Source: Acanthamoeba castellanii str. Neff
Lineage: Eukaryota > Discosea > Longamoebia > Acanthamoebidae
DNA: 64,000 bases
NCBI RefSeq assembly: GCF_000313135.1
Contig: NW_004457617.1
Coordinates: 44,084 to 108,083 of the forward strand
Direction: 5' to 3'
Both the position numbers and the translations under genes were made by a program. Below the pieces are notes generated by a model. That model ran no database searches. It had not been told where the DNA came from and worked only from the letters and a program-made list of their open reading frames with translations. Positions 43,874-56,078 of the stretch are shown one piece after another; position 1 is the first letter of the stretch, and each line of letters opens with the position of its first letter.

Positions 43874-46751
43874 TTACCAGGGACAGGGGCGGTAGTCCTT
43901 GAGGAAGGCCCCGAAGACGGCCTGGCCCGAGTTGATGCCGTGGAGGACCGGGTCCAACACGCGCATCGCCGCGTCGAGCTCGTCCAGCGGCGCCCGGAAG
44001 CCGCGCTTCTCGTTCTCCAACGCCATGTGGAACGGACTCTCATCGTTGATCCTGTGTGTCGTGTCGTGTCGTGTGTCGTGTGCGTGTCGTGTCATGTGTG
44101 AGCGCGGGTAAGAAGCCAAAAAAGTCGTTTCAAAATGGCGGTGTGGCGTACCAGCCAGTGTCGACGCTGTTCATGTAAATCTTCTCCGTTGCGTAGGCCG
44201 GGGCCGACGTGCGCGTCATCATGTTGAGCGCTGCCTTCGCCATGTTGGTGTGCGGGTGGTGCGGCGTCTTGTGCTTCCTGTGATTCAGAATGGGTCAACA
44301 TTTTTGCGCTCAATGTGTGCGGTGGTGCGTGTGCGTGTGCGTGTGCGGTGATCGATTGTTTGTTCACGCACCGGTAGAACTGGCCCTCCATGGCGGACAC
44401 GTTGACGATGTAGGTGTCGCGGCCGCTCTTCAGCAGAAGGGGCTTGAGCTTGCTGTTGAGAATGAATGGCGCCAGCACGTTGATCGCCTGCACCTCGACC
44501 GCCTCGGGCAAGCTCACCTGCAGCAGAGCACCACGGGTACCGATGATGAGACAACACAACACACGGCGCACACAGCCACGACGTGAACGTGTGTCGTGTG
44601 TACGTGTTCCAGCGGCATGATCCAGGAATTCGTGGCGCGAAGGTCCAGTTGCTGCTGGTCGCCGTCATACAGACCTGAGCGCGACGCGCAGATGAGACGA
44701 CGAGACTCGACTCGGTGGTGGGTAGGTGGTGGGCCGATCGTGAGTGCGCCGTACCAGGGGGGAAGAGGGTCGGGTCGTGAACGGTGTCCTCCTCGAGCAC
44801 GGCCACCTGCGACATCGCTGCGGAGTGGCTCATGTGCTCCATGTTGACGGCCACCGCGCCGGCGCCCGACTTGTTGCTGGCCTCGGTCGTGGTCGTCGTC
44901 GGCGCAGCGCCGGACTCCTCCGCCTCGGGGGCGACCTCATCGATCTTCGTTTCGGCCGTCGTTCGCGGTTGAGCGCTGGGCAGCGGCAGCGGCACGGAGG
45001 AGGAGGACCCGCCGTGCGACGAGGTGAGCAGGAGGCGCTCGAACTTGGTCGACTGCCGAAGCGTCGACGCGATGTCCTCGGGCAGGGCCTCCAGCGGGCG
45101 CGACTCCGTCGGGAGCAGATGAGCTGCGCGCACACACAGCCCCGCAGTCAGCACGCGCGGGAGCGGATCACTCAATGGGGGCACCGTACCGTAAAAGCCC
45201 GTCGGCTTGCGCACGGTCTGCGCCGCGTTGTTGCTAGATTTGGCAGTTAAGAAATCGTTAAGTAGTTGTCGTCGTCGTCGTTGTTGTTTGATGGTGGCAG
45301 GCGGTGGTGGGCGTACATGATCATGTCGAGGTGCGGGTAGGTGGCGAGCAGGTGCTCGCAGAACCGCTCCACGGCGGGCAGTTGCCGCATGTCCAGGCCG
45401 TAGATGTGCAGCCGGTCCTTCCACTCGGCAAAGTCCTTCTCCTGGGCGAACCGCTGCGCCGCGTCCTTGGGGAAGCGCGTGGTGGCGATCACGAGCGCGC
45501 CGCAGCGGAGCAGGACCAGCGCCGCCTTGTAGCCGATCTTGATTCGCGCGCCTGGCCGTGCATACAGAGAGAGACGATCAACACCACGCGAGGCGATGGG
45601 CGAGCGACGTCGAGGAGGGAGGCGGCACCGGTCATGAGGGCAATGCGCCCCTTGAGGTCGGCGGTCTGGATGCGCTTCTTGTAGTTGAACGTGGCGCAAT
45701 CGGGGCACATCAGGTGGTAGAAGAAGTGTACGCGCCTGTAGAGCGCCTTGCAGGTGTAGCACGTGCGCTCAATCTTGAGCTCTACATAAGAAAAAGGAAT
45801 GTGTGAGAGCGTGTCGTGTGTGTGTGTGTGTGTTGTGTGTGTTGTGTGTGTGTCAATGCACCCTTGGCCATGAAATCAGAGTCGGTGGCATCCCTGTCGC
45901 CGCCCTCGTCGACCTCTTCCTCTTCCTCGTCTTCCACATCCTGAACAGTCACCTTTGGTTGCTCGCCTGCCGTTCCAGACACAACGCCAACTGAGGCTTT
46001 GGCCGGTCGTCGTAAGTCGGGCGGTGGAGGTTACCTTCGGCGCCAGACGGCGCGGACGTGGCGGATGGGGCGGCCAGGGCGGGCATAGCACCGGCCAGGG
46101 CAGGTACGGCCAGCCCCTGGGCGTCGGCCGCCACTTCAGACGGAGGCAGACACTGTGTGATCACGCGACAGTTAGCTGAATCGGCCTGGGCGGTGTGCAG
46201 GTGGCCGAGGCCCACGTACGAAGTACTGGCCGAAGGTCTTGCGCAGCTTCTTCTGCATGCGTCGCTGCCCCGTCTGCTCGATCACCTCTTCGTCCTTCTC
46301 CAGCAGCTTGCGCTTGTAGTTCTTCTTGCTCTCCCTCTTCTCCTTGGAGCTGGTACACGACCGGCCCCCAACGGTGTTCGGTGATCAATTGCTGAATCGA
46401 GTAGCCGCTACGCGAAAGTGATTTTTGTTGATGCTGCAAAGGTACCTTTTACGCAGGGGCTTCATCAACTGGCCGCAGGCGATCCTCAACGCCCTATGGT
46501 TAATCGATCGTAGATGATTGTTTAATCAATTAAATTAAATGCTAATTTCAACTGCAACGATACGCTATGACTTACATGTACTTGGCCTTCCTGGCCTCCG
46601 GAATGTTGGCCAAGAGGTAGTTCAAAACACGAAGTGCCGTGTCGAAATCCTCAGGAGATGGCGGCGCCGAGCTCGCAGGCGCTTGTGGCGGCGCGGACGG
46701 AGCCGTGGTTGGCGCGGGAGGCGAACCCTCCCCTTCGCCCTCGATCTCCAT
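43874..46751 (-). CDS. Short-chain dehydrogenase with zinc-finger-like CxxC leader
   Basis: The N-terminal 150 residues are Pro/Ala/Ser-rich and then strongly basic coiled-coil ([20 protein letters not shown]), followed by an acidic stretch. Next comes [20 protein letters not shown] with a further DC pair, then [19 protein letters not shown] and [20 protein letters not shown]. This CxxC plus 'QTADL-GR-A--TG-R-KIGY' arrangement is shared with a plant/protist Rossmann SDR family. The SDR core continues with [40 protein letters not shown] and [13 protein letters not shown]. The usual Tyr-x-x-x-Lys may be [15 protein letters not shown] (Y-x-x-x-K present). Start is the first in-frame ATG, 46751. 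Substrate is unknown. Confidence 0.82.
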
Positions 46752-46899
46752 CTTCTCCTGCACCAACTCAAGATGCGGCCCTGGTTGTATTTTTCCTTTT
46801 TATTTGATTTATTGTTTTGCACTTTCACAAATTCATTTCCGAAATAATTCTCAGGTGTCTGTCGTGTGTCGTGCGGTGTGTGTGCGATCGTGAGTAGTG

Positions 46900-49296
46900 T
46901 TACAACAGCTCTGCCTCGGCAGAGCTGCTGTTCGTTTCGGTGGCGTTGGTGGTCGCGGCAGCGGCGGCTTCGCCTCCCTCGCTTGTCGTCGGCGCGGTAG
47001 CCTGGGGCGCATCGGCACCTTCGCGGTGCTGCTGCTCCTCCCTTCGTCGCTTGCTCTCGCCCTCGCCGCTGCGGCTCGACGGGCTGCGGCTCCTGCTGCG
47101 GCTTCGGCTCCTCCGCCTCGACGACGACGATCCGCGCGAGGGACTGCGATCGCGGCTGCGCGAACGGCTACGACTGCGGCTGCGGCTGCGCGAGCGGCTC
47201 CTCTTGCGCTTCTTCTCGGGCGTCTGGTCGTCGTGTGATGACGGCGCAGACGATGAAGAGGAGGAGTACTGGCGGGCCATGTCGTACTGCTGCTGGAGCT
47301 CCTGCTGCTGCATGAGCTGCATCTGCTGCTGTTGCTGCCACGACTCGGCCAGGAAGGCCTGGGCCGAGGCCGCCGCAGCGGACGGGTTGTAGCCGGGCAC
47401 GCCGGATACGGTGCTCTTGGCGGCGTTGATCGGCGTCTTCGACTGGCTCACACGAATGGGCCTGCTCGACGCGACTCAGACGCGTGAGCAACCGGAGAAG
47501 CGGCGGCAAATGAACAGAAAGAAGCAGAAGAAGCAGAAAAGGTACCGTTCGCCGACGACGGTGCCGTTCATGGCGAGGGCCATGTGAGCCTCGGCCACGG
47601 TAGAGAACTCGACAAAGGCGAAACGGGCCTGGTGGACGGTGGTGTCGCCCGCCATGGCCAGCTTCGTCACGGTACCGAAGCCGCTGAACATCTGCAGGAG
47701 CTCCGCCTCTGACAACTACAACATTTAAAAAGAAAGAGTTATTAAATAAAACAATGTAATCAATAAAGCCATCGGAAGAGCGGGGGGGGGTACGTTGCTG
47801 TCGACGCCGCCCACGTAGAGGGTGCGCGAGGCCCGCTCCTGATAGGTGGGGTCGAACGCGGCCGCAGCGTGCGCGTGGTGCGGCGGCCTAGGCCCGCCAC
47901 CGCCACCGGGTCCTCCGCCGCCGCCCCGGCTGCCGGCCTGGATGGCGGTCTTGGACGGCATCACCTTGATGGGCGCGTTGCCGAGCACGATGTTGGTCAG
48001 GCCCATGGCCATGAGGGCCGACTCGCGCGTGGAGAACTCGACAAAGGCGAAGCGGGTCGCCTTGTTCTCGGTCTCGCCGCACATGCGGATATTAGTGACA
48101 GTCCCGCACAGGCTGAACAGCTGAATGACGTGCTCCTCACGAAGCTATATATACGTATATATATATATATAGATCATATAACATTTACAACATGCGCATA
48201 TAAACGTTGCACATCATGGTCAGTATTTACATACAGCATCTCGTTTGTGTTTCAAAACACAATATCGGAAACGCACCTGTGTGTCGACTCCGGTGACGTA
48301 GACGGTGCAGGCGACGCGGTCGTTGGAACCGTGGGCGGGCGCGTAGGCCGGCGGCATGCCCGCGTGCATGTAGGGCATGCCGCCCTGCGCGCCGTACCCC
48401 ATCCCGTAGGCAGCGCCGTAGGCGTGCAGGCCCATGTGTCCGGCCGCCGCTGACGCGTAGGCGCTCGAGGCGTCGCTCTACGATGAGGGGGAGTTCGCAA
48501 GCAATGATGAGTTGGTTGGCTTGCGCGAGAGCGCGGCATCACATGCCCAGGAAGAGGAAGAAGAAGAAGAAGACTTCTGCGCCGCTCATCAGGCGGAAAC
48601 TGAAACAGACGGGCCGAGCGGACGTCCGTAGTCACTCTGGCGCGTCATACCACATGCCTTGATTGTGTTGTTTGTATTGTTTCGTTTGTTTGGCATTGGT
48701 TGTACGTTTGGTTTGGTTTGGTGATTTGTTGTTTGTGAATTGTGCGTTTGGTTGGGGGTTGGGGGTTGGTGGATTTGGGATTTGTTGTTTGCAGTTGTGT
48801 CTCACTTAGTCGAGGCTCAAGAGTAGAGAGCGGATATAATTAAACAAAAATGGAGAGAATTAAAGAGGCGAAGGGGCACCTGTGCAGAATGAGCGGAGTG
48901 CCCAGAGTGGCTCGAGGTCGAAGAGATGGCCGTCTTGGAGAGGGTGATGCGCAGTTTCTTGCCATCCAGCTCGACTCCGTTCATGTTGCATGCTCTCTGT
49001 GCGCCCTCAGGTGTGGCAAACTCGATGAACCCGAATCGCGTTGAGTACGAAGGATCCCTTTACAATCGCGGGGGGGGGGCAATCAATACGTCAATTGAGA
49101 TGCAAAGGGTGAAAATGTGGACGTTTGTTATGGATTTGAAAGGAAGTGTGGGATACCCAGCAAGCCGAATTTGGATGATGGTATCGCATGTGGAGAAGAA
49201 ATGGCCGAGCGTTTCACTGTTGAGGTTGCTCGGAATGCATCCCACATAGACGGTTCGCTGCTCAAGCGCTCCTCCACCACCCCCTTGCTGATACAT
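46900..49296 (-). CDS. Three-RRM, RS-domain RNA-binding protein (splicing-factor type)
   Basis: Nuclear pre-mRNA factor by architecture. RRM 1 begins RTVYVGCIPSNLNSETLG and ends KLRITLSKTAI across an intron. RRM 2 is CTVYVTGVDTQ then RFAFVEFSTRESALMAMGL with APIKVMPSKTAI. RRM 3 is RTLYVGGVDSN then RFAFVEFSTVAEAHMALAM, with RPIRVSQSKTPI. Each RRM closes with an SKT(A/P)I motif, as in the plant CID8-12 proteins and SREK1-like factors. A Gly/Tyr/Met-rich linker precedes RRM 2. The C-terminus is Gln-rich followed by an RS domain of about 60 residues. The GCTGG|GTATCC donor to GGATCC acceptor joins RRM 1 in frame. The intron at 48477-48881 contains a TTTGG/TTGTTTG-rich tract. Confidence 0.9.
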
Positions 49297-49449
49297 CTTC
49301 TCGATCTTGAATTGAATTCAATGGAACAAAACAAATGCCAACGATTTCTTTTCGCATCTTCGGTTGTCGACAACATAAACAAACCTAGAAAATGCTTTTT
49401 TCTTTCTGTTTCTCTGATTCTTCTCGGCAAATTGAGATTTACCGCAAAG

Positions 49450-49847
49450 ATGGAAGAACCAGCAGATGACGAAGGTTCCAGCTTCTCTTTTTCGCCCGTA
49501 CGTGCTCCTATGCCGCAGCACGCACAAGTGAGCATATGTTCAACTTACCTTTTAAACTCTTCACCAGAAACTGGTGAGCAAGCTACTGCAGCTGGGCATG
49601 AAGAAGAACACCAAACGTGAGCACGCCTGAACCCTCCCCTCGCTTCGCCCTGGCTCTCTCTGACCTCCGCCCTGCTCTGTTCACAGTGAACGCCGAAGCC
49701 TCGGGCCTCAGCGGTGAACTGCTTCGCCTGTTCGTCGTCGAGGCCATCAACCGAGCCGGGAAGCTGACCGAGGCGGAGGGGTCGACCATCATTGAAGCCC
49801 ACCACCTTCAGCAGATCCTGCCCCAGCTCCTCCTTGACTTCTCATGA
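49450..49847 (+). CDS. CENPX: CENP-X / MHF2 histone-fold protein
   Basis: Three exons (49450-49497, 49568-49616, 49687-49847) encode 85 residues, close to the 81 of human CENP-X. The histone-fold signature is clear: KLVSKLLQLGMKKNTK for helix 1, SGELLRLFVVEAINRA for helix 2, and IIEAHHLQQILPQLLLDFS for helix 3 and the invariant LPQLLLDF end. CENP-X pairs with CENP-S (MHF1) at kinetochores and with FANCM at stalled forks. The gene is head-to-head with the RRM/RS gene, only 153 bases apart, so the two probably share a promoter region. Confidence 0.95.
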
Positions 49848-50021
49848 CCATCATCTTCATCTTCTTCACCATCTTCTATCCTCTACTCCAATAATGAATG
49901 TACATCGTTGTGTCCCCAAAGGCATAGAGGATCAAGAAGAAGAGAAGAGGAGGTGGAGGGCGCAGTAGAGGGCGACGGCGCCGACCACCGCGGCCGCAAG
50001 CCCGAGGAGTTCGTCGGTCAG

Positions 50022-53000
50022 TCACCTGCCCAGCTGCTTGCGGTGCTCCTGTACGCACTTGGTCGAGCAGTACTTGAAGCTCAGCCGATAGAACGGCACC
50101 GCCTTCTCCCCCATCCGCTTATGGCACAGGTCGCACTCCGGCCCGCCGCCGCTCGCCTTCGCCGCCGACGAAGCCGTTGGCGTTGATGATGATGCCGACG
50201 GTGTTGACGACGCCGTTGATGGTGGTGCTGTCGTCTTGGTTGGCATTGGCGTGGTTGATGATGTGGATGTTGGCGTGGTGGCGTCGTCGGTGGAGGTGCC
50301 GAGGGTGAGGGAGAGCTGGATGGCGCGCTGGAGCTCCTCGTCGGCCTCGTCCTCCTCCTGCTGAGCCTTACGCTTGCGCTCGCGCTCCTCCTCTTCGGCC
50401 TTGCGCTTGCGCTCGCGCTCCTCCTGCTCGCGTCGCTTCTTGGCCTTGCGCCGCTCGTCCTGCTGCCGCTTGCGGGCCTCCTCCTCCTCGCGTTCGCGGG
50501 CCTTGCGGGCCTTGAGGGCGTCCTTTCGCTTCTTCTTCTTCTCCAGCTCCTTCTTGCGGCCCTCGACCTCCATCTCCTTCGTGAGCGGCGGCACCTTGGC
50601 CTCGTCGTAGTCCCACAGCGTTGGATTGTCTCCAGCAAACCTACGCACGCGCACAGACCGTCAACACTCGCGGCGTCTGTGTCGTCGGTCGTGTGTGTGT
50701 GNNNNNNNNNNNNNNNNNNNNNTGTGTGTGTGTGTTGGTGTGTGTGTGTGTGTGCGTCGTGCGCGGTACCGTCGGAAGGCGTTGCGAGTATCCTTGTTGG
50801 GCGCTAGGTCGTAGGGGGTCTTGCTGATGAGGCCTCGGATGGTGGGATCGGCGCCGTTGGCCAAGAGGAGATTCACCAGCTTGATGTTCCCGTCGGCGCT
50901 CGCTCGGTGCAGCACCGTCCAGTAGTGATAGCCGGGTATCTGCAGACAGGCCCGGCCTCTACAGTGAGCTCGTGTGACACACACACACGACACACACGAC
51001 ACGCACGACACACGCCGCGTGTCTCTTGGGTCCGTACCCGAGTGTTGATGGGTTGTCCCTTCTTCAGAAGCAGGTTTACGAGATCGGCGTTGGCCAGCTC
51101 GCATGCGACGTAGAGCGGGGTGAGATCGCTCGATCCGGCACCGATCAGCAGGTCGGTGTCTGGCGGGTTAGAAATCAAAAAAAAGTGTTGTGTGAGCAGC
51201 GTACGACGCACAACACACGCCACGCACACGCACGCGACTTACCAGCGACGCGTTCAAAAAGCTCTTCGATAAGGCGGGCATCGTTGGCGCGCACGGCGTC
51301 GATGATCTCCGCTTCCGCTCTTTGCTCTTCCTCTTTCCTTTCCTCGTCGCTTCGCCCTTCTTGGCTATGAGCGAGTGGTCGGTGGTCCACTTGCTCCACC
51401 CCGCTGGTTGTATCGGTCTCCGGGCTGCGTCATGTGCACAAAAGCAGTGCGCGATGTAAGCGATCGTGTGTGTTGTGTGTGTTGTGTGTGTGTGTTATGT
51501 CTATGCGCGAGAGGTGAGCGTACGAGGGCCTGGCGGGCGTTGTCGCCTGCGGGAGCACCGGTTCGACGACGGGGTCGTGCTGCTCTTCGTCTTCGATTTC
51601 GATGGTGGACAGGATCTCGTGCGCCTTCTGAATGGCGGTGACCGACGGCCGCTCAATGGGGAACGGAATTGACCGCAGCTTAGGATTCGCACCCTGGAAA
51701 AATAGAGGCAACCGAGCACATCAGCGCCTGACAAGAGGTCGTGCCGTGTGCGATGGGGTGCGTGCGTGTGCGGTTGTGCGTGTGCGTGTGCGGGTCGGTC
51801 AATGAGGTACCCGACCCCGTCCCTTCTTGGTGCCCAGAGGACTGCCCTCGTAGAAGAACATGTGACGATTGATGCCGCCGCCGGGCAGGTAGTAGAACAC
51901 GAGAGCACTGGCGTCAAAATAGGGCTTCCACTTAGCTAGCAGCTCTCTTATTTCCTGCGCGAATCAATTTAGTGTGTTGTGTGTCGTGTGTGTGGACAGC
52001 AATCACTCGCCAGCGCGAGTGAGTGGTCGACGGTGGTTGCGGGGTGTGAGTAGTACCCGCTGCAATTGGGCCTCGTGGTAGCGTCGCATGAACGCTCCGG
52101 CCGACTTGGGTTTGTTGCCCTGGGCGTCGCGCGAAGACTGACTGCCGCCCTGCTTCCGGCGCACCGTGTACCGACGGTACGTCTGCCAGCCACGCAACGA
52201 TGACATCGCATCATCATCGTCAGCTGATCAGCGCTGCACCCGACACCAGGGAGTAAGAAAGAAGTCCTACCTTGTGAGCGATGACCTTGTTGCCATCAAA
52301 GACAGAGCCGGCAAAGTAGCCGCCGCTGCACATGAGGTACACCCACACCCGCGAAGTCGCATCGCCCAGCCCGCGCACCACCTCCTGCAGCTGCGGGCTG
52401 TGTACAAATAAATACAAATAAATAAATCTAACAAGACAAATACAAAACAAATAATAACAATAATACAAATAAATAATATAAATAAATGGTTTGCAAAAGC
52501 TACCTGCCCTGCTCCTGGCTGGCGGTGAGACTGAAGTAGCCGTCCTCCAAGTCGCGTGAAGGCAGAATGGCACGCCAGAAGCTGATCACACGACCATCGC
52601 TCGTGGTGACCCGCATCCGTGGTCCCTTCTCGGGCCTGTTCCTCCGAGACTGGTTGCTGGCGGCTCCATCTTCGTCTTCGCTGCTGCTGTCACTACTCGC
52701 GTTTCCATACTCTGCATCGTCTTCGTCTTCGCCCTCCACGGATTGCTGGAGGAGAGATTCGTCGCGTAGCGCGGTGAAGGTGGCCTCATCGACCCTCGCC
52801 TGGTCGACCAGCATGCGTTGGAGGTTGAAGAGGTGCCACTCGCCCTTGAAGTGAGCCTGCTGGGCTTCAAGCGAGGAGAAGAATTGATCGCAGGTGCGGC
52901 AGGTGAGCCCCTTCTCCTTTGCCTCCTCCATCATCTGCCTTCGTTCCGCATCCTCCACATTCTCCTCCGGTGGGCAGGCATCCAGGTCCCCTCTCACTAT

Positions 53001-53105
53001 TGTACCACCTTTCGCCTCCTTCTGCGCCATCTTTATGGCCATTCGCTGCCAAAATTGAGCAGGCAGATTGAAGAGGCTCGATTTCGTCCGCGATTGTCCC
53101 TGCAT
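50022..53105 (-). CDS. VMS1: Vms1/ANKZF1 peptidyl-tRNA hydrolase of ribosome quality control
   Basis: Releases stalled nascent chains from 60S ribosomes and acts at mitochondria under stress. Domain order follows Vms1/ANKZF1. A C2H2-type finger comes first (CRTCDQFFSSLEAQQAHFKG, with a following WH). The VLRF1 domain starts VWVYLMCSGGYFAGSVFDG. It contains the catalytic loop YTVRRKQGGSQSSRDAQGNK with the Gln known to be essential in yeast Vms1. It goes on through FYYLPGGGINRHMFFYEGSP and IPFPIERPSV. Two ankyrin repeats follow (LTPLYVACELANADLVNLLL and TVLHRASADGNIKLVNLLLA), then a long Lys/Glu/Arg coiled coil and a UIM-like DEELQRAIQLSL. A C-terminal CDLCHKRMGEKAVPFYRLSF finger ends the protein. 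The assembly gap lies in an intron between the ankyrin and coiled-coil exons. Confidence 0.94.
50702..50722. other. Assembly gap (21 N)
   Basis: Run of N flanked on both sides by TG repeats, inside an intron of the Vms1 gene. The gap most likely reflects a collapsed microsatellite, and the true length is unknown. Confidence 0.98.
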
Positions 53106-53389
53106 GATGTCGTGTTGTGTTGCAAGGGCCTCGCGCTGGCTGGACTCTGAGGTGCAGGTCGAATCGGGCTAGGTTTGTAATTGATCAAGATTTTTATTGT
53201 CCCCTGTTTTCTTCTTTTCTGTTTTTATTTTTCTGTGCGCAAGCCCTAAGAAATTGGCGGGAACTGGTACCAAATAAAACAAAATATAAATAAATAAAAC
53301 AAAAAAGATTTGAGCGTAAAAGATGGCGGAGACGACCAAGGTGGCACTGGGACGAGGCGAGGTGGGGCGGGCCACCGACTGCAGAGAAC
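53106..53389. other. Divergent promoter region between Vms1 and the cupin gene
   Basis: 284 bases between two divergently oriented starts. An AT-rich segment (ATAAATAAATAAAACAAAAA near 53288) lies in it. An ATG at 53323 opens only a short frame that does not join the cupin ORF, so it was not used as start. Confidence 0.45.
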
Positions 53390-53786
53390 ATGCGCAAGAA
53401 GCTGGAGGCTGAAGGCTACTCGGTGTCCCAATACACGTACCCTCCAGGTGCGCGAGGCGACTCCCCTCTTCGAAGCTTGAGATCTGATGGGCGCGTATGT
53501 GCGTGTGCTGTACAGGCACCTACTTCGCTCCACACACGCATAAGGTGGAGAAGAAGGACGCGGTGGTGTCTGGTCGCTTCAAGATGACCATGTTTGGCAA
53601 CACATTCGTGCTTGAGGCTGGGTACTGCCTGCTGGTACCATCCTCCTCCCTTCCACACTATCTAAGCTTCACGCTGCTTTCTGTCCTTGCCGGCCTGACA
53701 GCTCACAGGTCCCCGCCGGAGCCCTCCACACCGCCGAGGTGGTGGGCGATGAGCCTGTCGTGTCCCTGGACTCGAAAAAACACTGA
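53390..53786 (+). CDS. Small cupin-domain protein
   Basis: Three exons (53390-53447, 53516-53621, about 53704-53786) give about 80 residues. A single cupin barrel is visible. Motif 1 is TYFAPHTHKVEKKDAVVSGR, keeping the HxH and the E/D metal-ligand pattern. Motif 2 is VPAGALHTAEVVGDEP with the second histidine. Between them, FGNTFVLEAG is the typical turn. Substrate and activity are unknown; single-domain cupins include dioxygenases and isomerases. The final acceptor is read at GACAG|CTCACAG because the later AG would break frame. Confidence 0.78.
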
Positions 53787-54151
53787 ACACGAGTAGTACT
53801 GTCTCTTCCCTGGCCGCCCTAGTGCGACCCTCTTGGAGTTGGCAACATGAAGAAGACCGCAGCACAAGCTCGTGGGTCTACTCGAGTGGCTCACTTCCGC
53901 GCGACGTCGCTGAGCAGCTTGCACTGGGAAATTTCAAGGTAGGCCTGGTGCGACGGAGGCAAAAGCGAAGGGAAATCCGCCAGGTCTGCGGCCAACTCGG
54001 CCATCTCCAAACCTCCCCCCCCCCAAAAGACGATACAAGAAGATGCCCCCAGGCCAACTACACCATTCCTTACTCTAACTAAAAGCACAACATCGACGAC
54101 AACACGCACCACAATACCCACCGACCAACTCTCAACCAACTTCAGAAAAGA

Positions 54152-54699
54152 ATGCAGAGACTCACCTTGAAGCAGGGCACCAGACGCATCATGATGACCA
54201 CGAGCTTGGTACAGCGCCAGGCGGCGGTGCTGGGCGCGCGGACCGTGTCCTACGACACGGGCGACAAGAAGGGCAGGGTCATGTCGCTCGAGGAGGAGCA
54301 GCGGGTCGCGGCGCAGCAGTACAAGGACCAGCAGAAGCTCAGCCCCAAGCTCGACGACGAGACCGTGCGACGCTTTCACGAGCCCTGGCAGGGGGTCGAG
54401 AAGCGCGAAAGCGAAATGGCCGACGTTGAAGGGGTGCGTGAAGCTGAGGCAGGCTTGCGTGGGTGTCGTGTTTTTCTTGTGTGCGTGTCGTGCGGTCGAC
54501 ATTTGCGCGAATTCGGATGTGTGTGGCACGCTGTCTGTGGAAGCACTGCAGCTAAGTGGGTGGTGTGGTTGGTGGTGAGCAGATGGGCCTCAGCGAGAGC
54601 GCCACGGAGGCGATCGGGGAGGTGATGGAGGGAGCCGTGCAAGCGCTCGAAGGGACGATGCCCCTCAAGCGAAAGGGCGGGCCTGAGATCAAGCCCTAA
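54152..54699 (+). CDS. Small unrecognised charged protein
   Basis: Two coding exons; the second begins at MGLSESATEAIGEV after a GGG|GTGCGTG donor. The body is hydrophilic and helical (SLEEEQRVAAQQYKDQQKLS, DETVRRFHEPWQGVEKRESE) and the protein ends in a Lys/Pro tail. An upstream ATG at 53846 opens about 31 codons rich in Arg/Ser/Ala with no acids until the end, like a mitochondrial presequence. It ends at an AG|GTAGGC donor. That exon joins only through a weak AAAAG acceptor just before 54152, so the start is uncertain. The long minus-strand ORF over the same bases is judged a shadow. Confidence 0.6.
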
Positions 54700-55298
54700 T
54701 GCAGCCCCAGCCATCCCAAACTCTCGTGTTTCACGCCAATAAACACAATCTTACAACAACCACGTGTCATTCTTGGCCAGTCGTCTCTTTCAGATGAAGG
54801 TTGTCGGGCGATACTCCACGGGTCCACTCCACTCCCTCTGCCGTGAGGGAAAGAACGAAGACGAAGTTTGGGGGGGGGTGATGAACAGGCTCGACCTGTT
54901 TCTTCCAAAGCAGGAATGATCAGAATGTTGCACATTCCGATTGATTGGCCAATGAGGCCGCTAGATCTGTTCTACCGGTTTTCGGCTGCTTTCTGCCTGT
55001 TGGGTGGAGAGTCTCTGACCAGGAACTCGCCCGAATGCCTGCGCTGTCCACTGATCTCCGCCACCTGCCACCAGTGCTCAGCGACGCGTCTGGCCGCTCC
55101 TCCAGTTCCAGGCTGTGTCTCACCCCTTCACCAGGATAAATAGAGCCCATCACCACCTTCTCTTTTTATTCAAAAAGAAACCAACATCATTCGGCAGCAC
55201 GTCCTGGCTTAGCGCAGCAGCCATAACCACCACACCACCCTTATCACAGCAATCAACGCCTCTTCTCTTTCACCACCACCACCACCACCAACGTCAAC
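54700..55298. other. Intergenic spacer
   Basis: About 600 bases. AATAAACACAATC near 54739 is a likely polyadenylation signal of the preceding plus-strand gene. GGATAAATAGAGCCC near 55133 is TATA-like and lies about 160 bases before the next ATG. A CAC/CCA-rich leader (55235-55295) follows. No gene was recognised. Confidence 0.45.
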
Positions 55299-55832
55299 AT
55301 GAAGAGCCTCAGCAAGATTTTTAGCAGGCAAGCCCCCAGCGCAGGCCAGCGAAGCCTCTTCAACTTCTCTTCATCCACAGCCTCCGACCTGGCGCCGGGC
55401 CAGCGCGAGGGCATGAACGTCGTCCAGGACCAGCACAAGCAGGAGCACGGCAGCGGCGGCGAGGGCGGCAACTTCAAGCACATGTCCAAGACGGGCGAGC
55501 AGTTGTGGTCGCCGTCGTCTCTGGTGACCGGCGGGGGGGTGGGCGAGCCGGGCCAAAAGGAGGAGGTCAACGAAACCCCCGTGGGCGATGAGATCATCCA
55601 CGCCTCTGCCGACCCGGCCAATGCCGGCACCATCGACGAACTGCAAGAGGAGGACTTTGCGGCCGAGGCCGACTGGAGGCGACTGGGCAACGAGACCGCG
55701 GCGGGGCCGTCGGTGTTCGACCACGAGAGGCCGTACCACATCCTGCACCAGGGCTACCACGGCCCGCCGCCCGAGGACAGCCACATTCATCGCGAGGACC
55801 TCAAGGACAGCGACTCCTCCTACACTCCCTAA
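55299..55832 (+). CDS. Unrecognised intronless protein with presequence-like start
   Basis: Single exon of 177 codons. The first 25 residues (MKSLSKIFSRQAPSAGQRSL) are basic and lack acids, like a mitochondrial targeting signal. The rest is soluble, acidic and probably disordered, with Gly-rich stretches and HERPYHILHQGYHGPPPEDS near the end. An ADPANAGTIDELQEEDFAAE segment resembles late-embryogenesis or stress-type low-complexity proteins, but this is not a firm match. Codon use fits the surrounding genes, and the lack of introns points to a short, highly expressed gene or a retrocopy (inference). Confidence 0.65.
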   Translation: MKSLSKIFSRQAPSAGQRSLFNFSSSTASDLAPGQREGMNVVQDQHKQEHGSGGEGGNFKHMSKTGEQLWSPSSLVTGGGVGEPGQKEEVNETPVGDEIIHASADPANAGTIDELQEEDFAAEADWRRLGNETAAGPSVFDHERPYHILHQGYHGPPPEDSHIHREDLKDSDSSYTP

Positions 55833-56078
55833 AAACAAAACAAATGGGAAAGTAAACAACGGCACCTACCAACCAACCAACAATAAAACAAAGAGCTGAG
55901 AGCTTGCGCACTTCTTGTTGGGGGTCTGGGGTATGTTCTCCCGAACCGAAGCAGCCCTTAGAATCGGCCAATCAAGCTATCTTTGCGACATAGCCGGTTT
56001 ACGGTTATTTTTTAATGCGCCATTTCTTATTTTACAAGCCTTTTTATTCTCTTTGTTTCGCCAAGAAGCACAGACAAG

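Noticed and set aside
53891..54529. 212-codon minus-strand ORF
   Set aside because: Leu/Val-rich shadow. The plus strand has a hydrophilic protein with a proper GGG|GTGCGTG donor and terminal exon.
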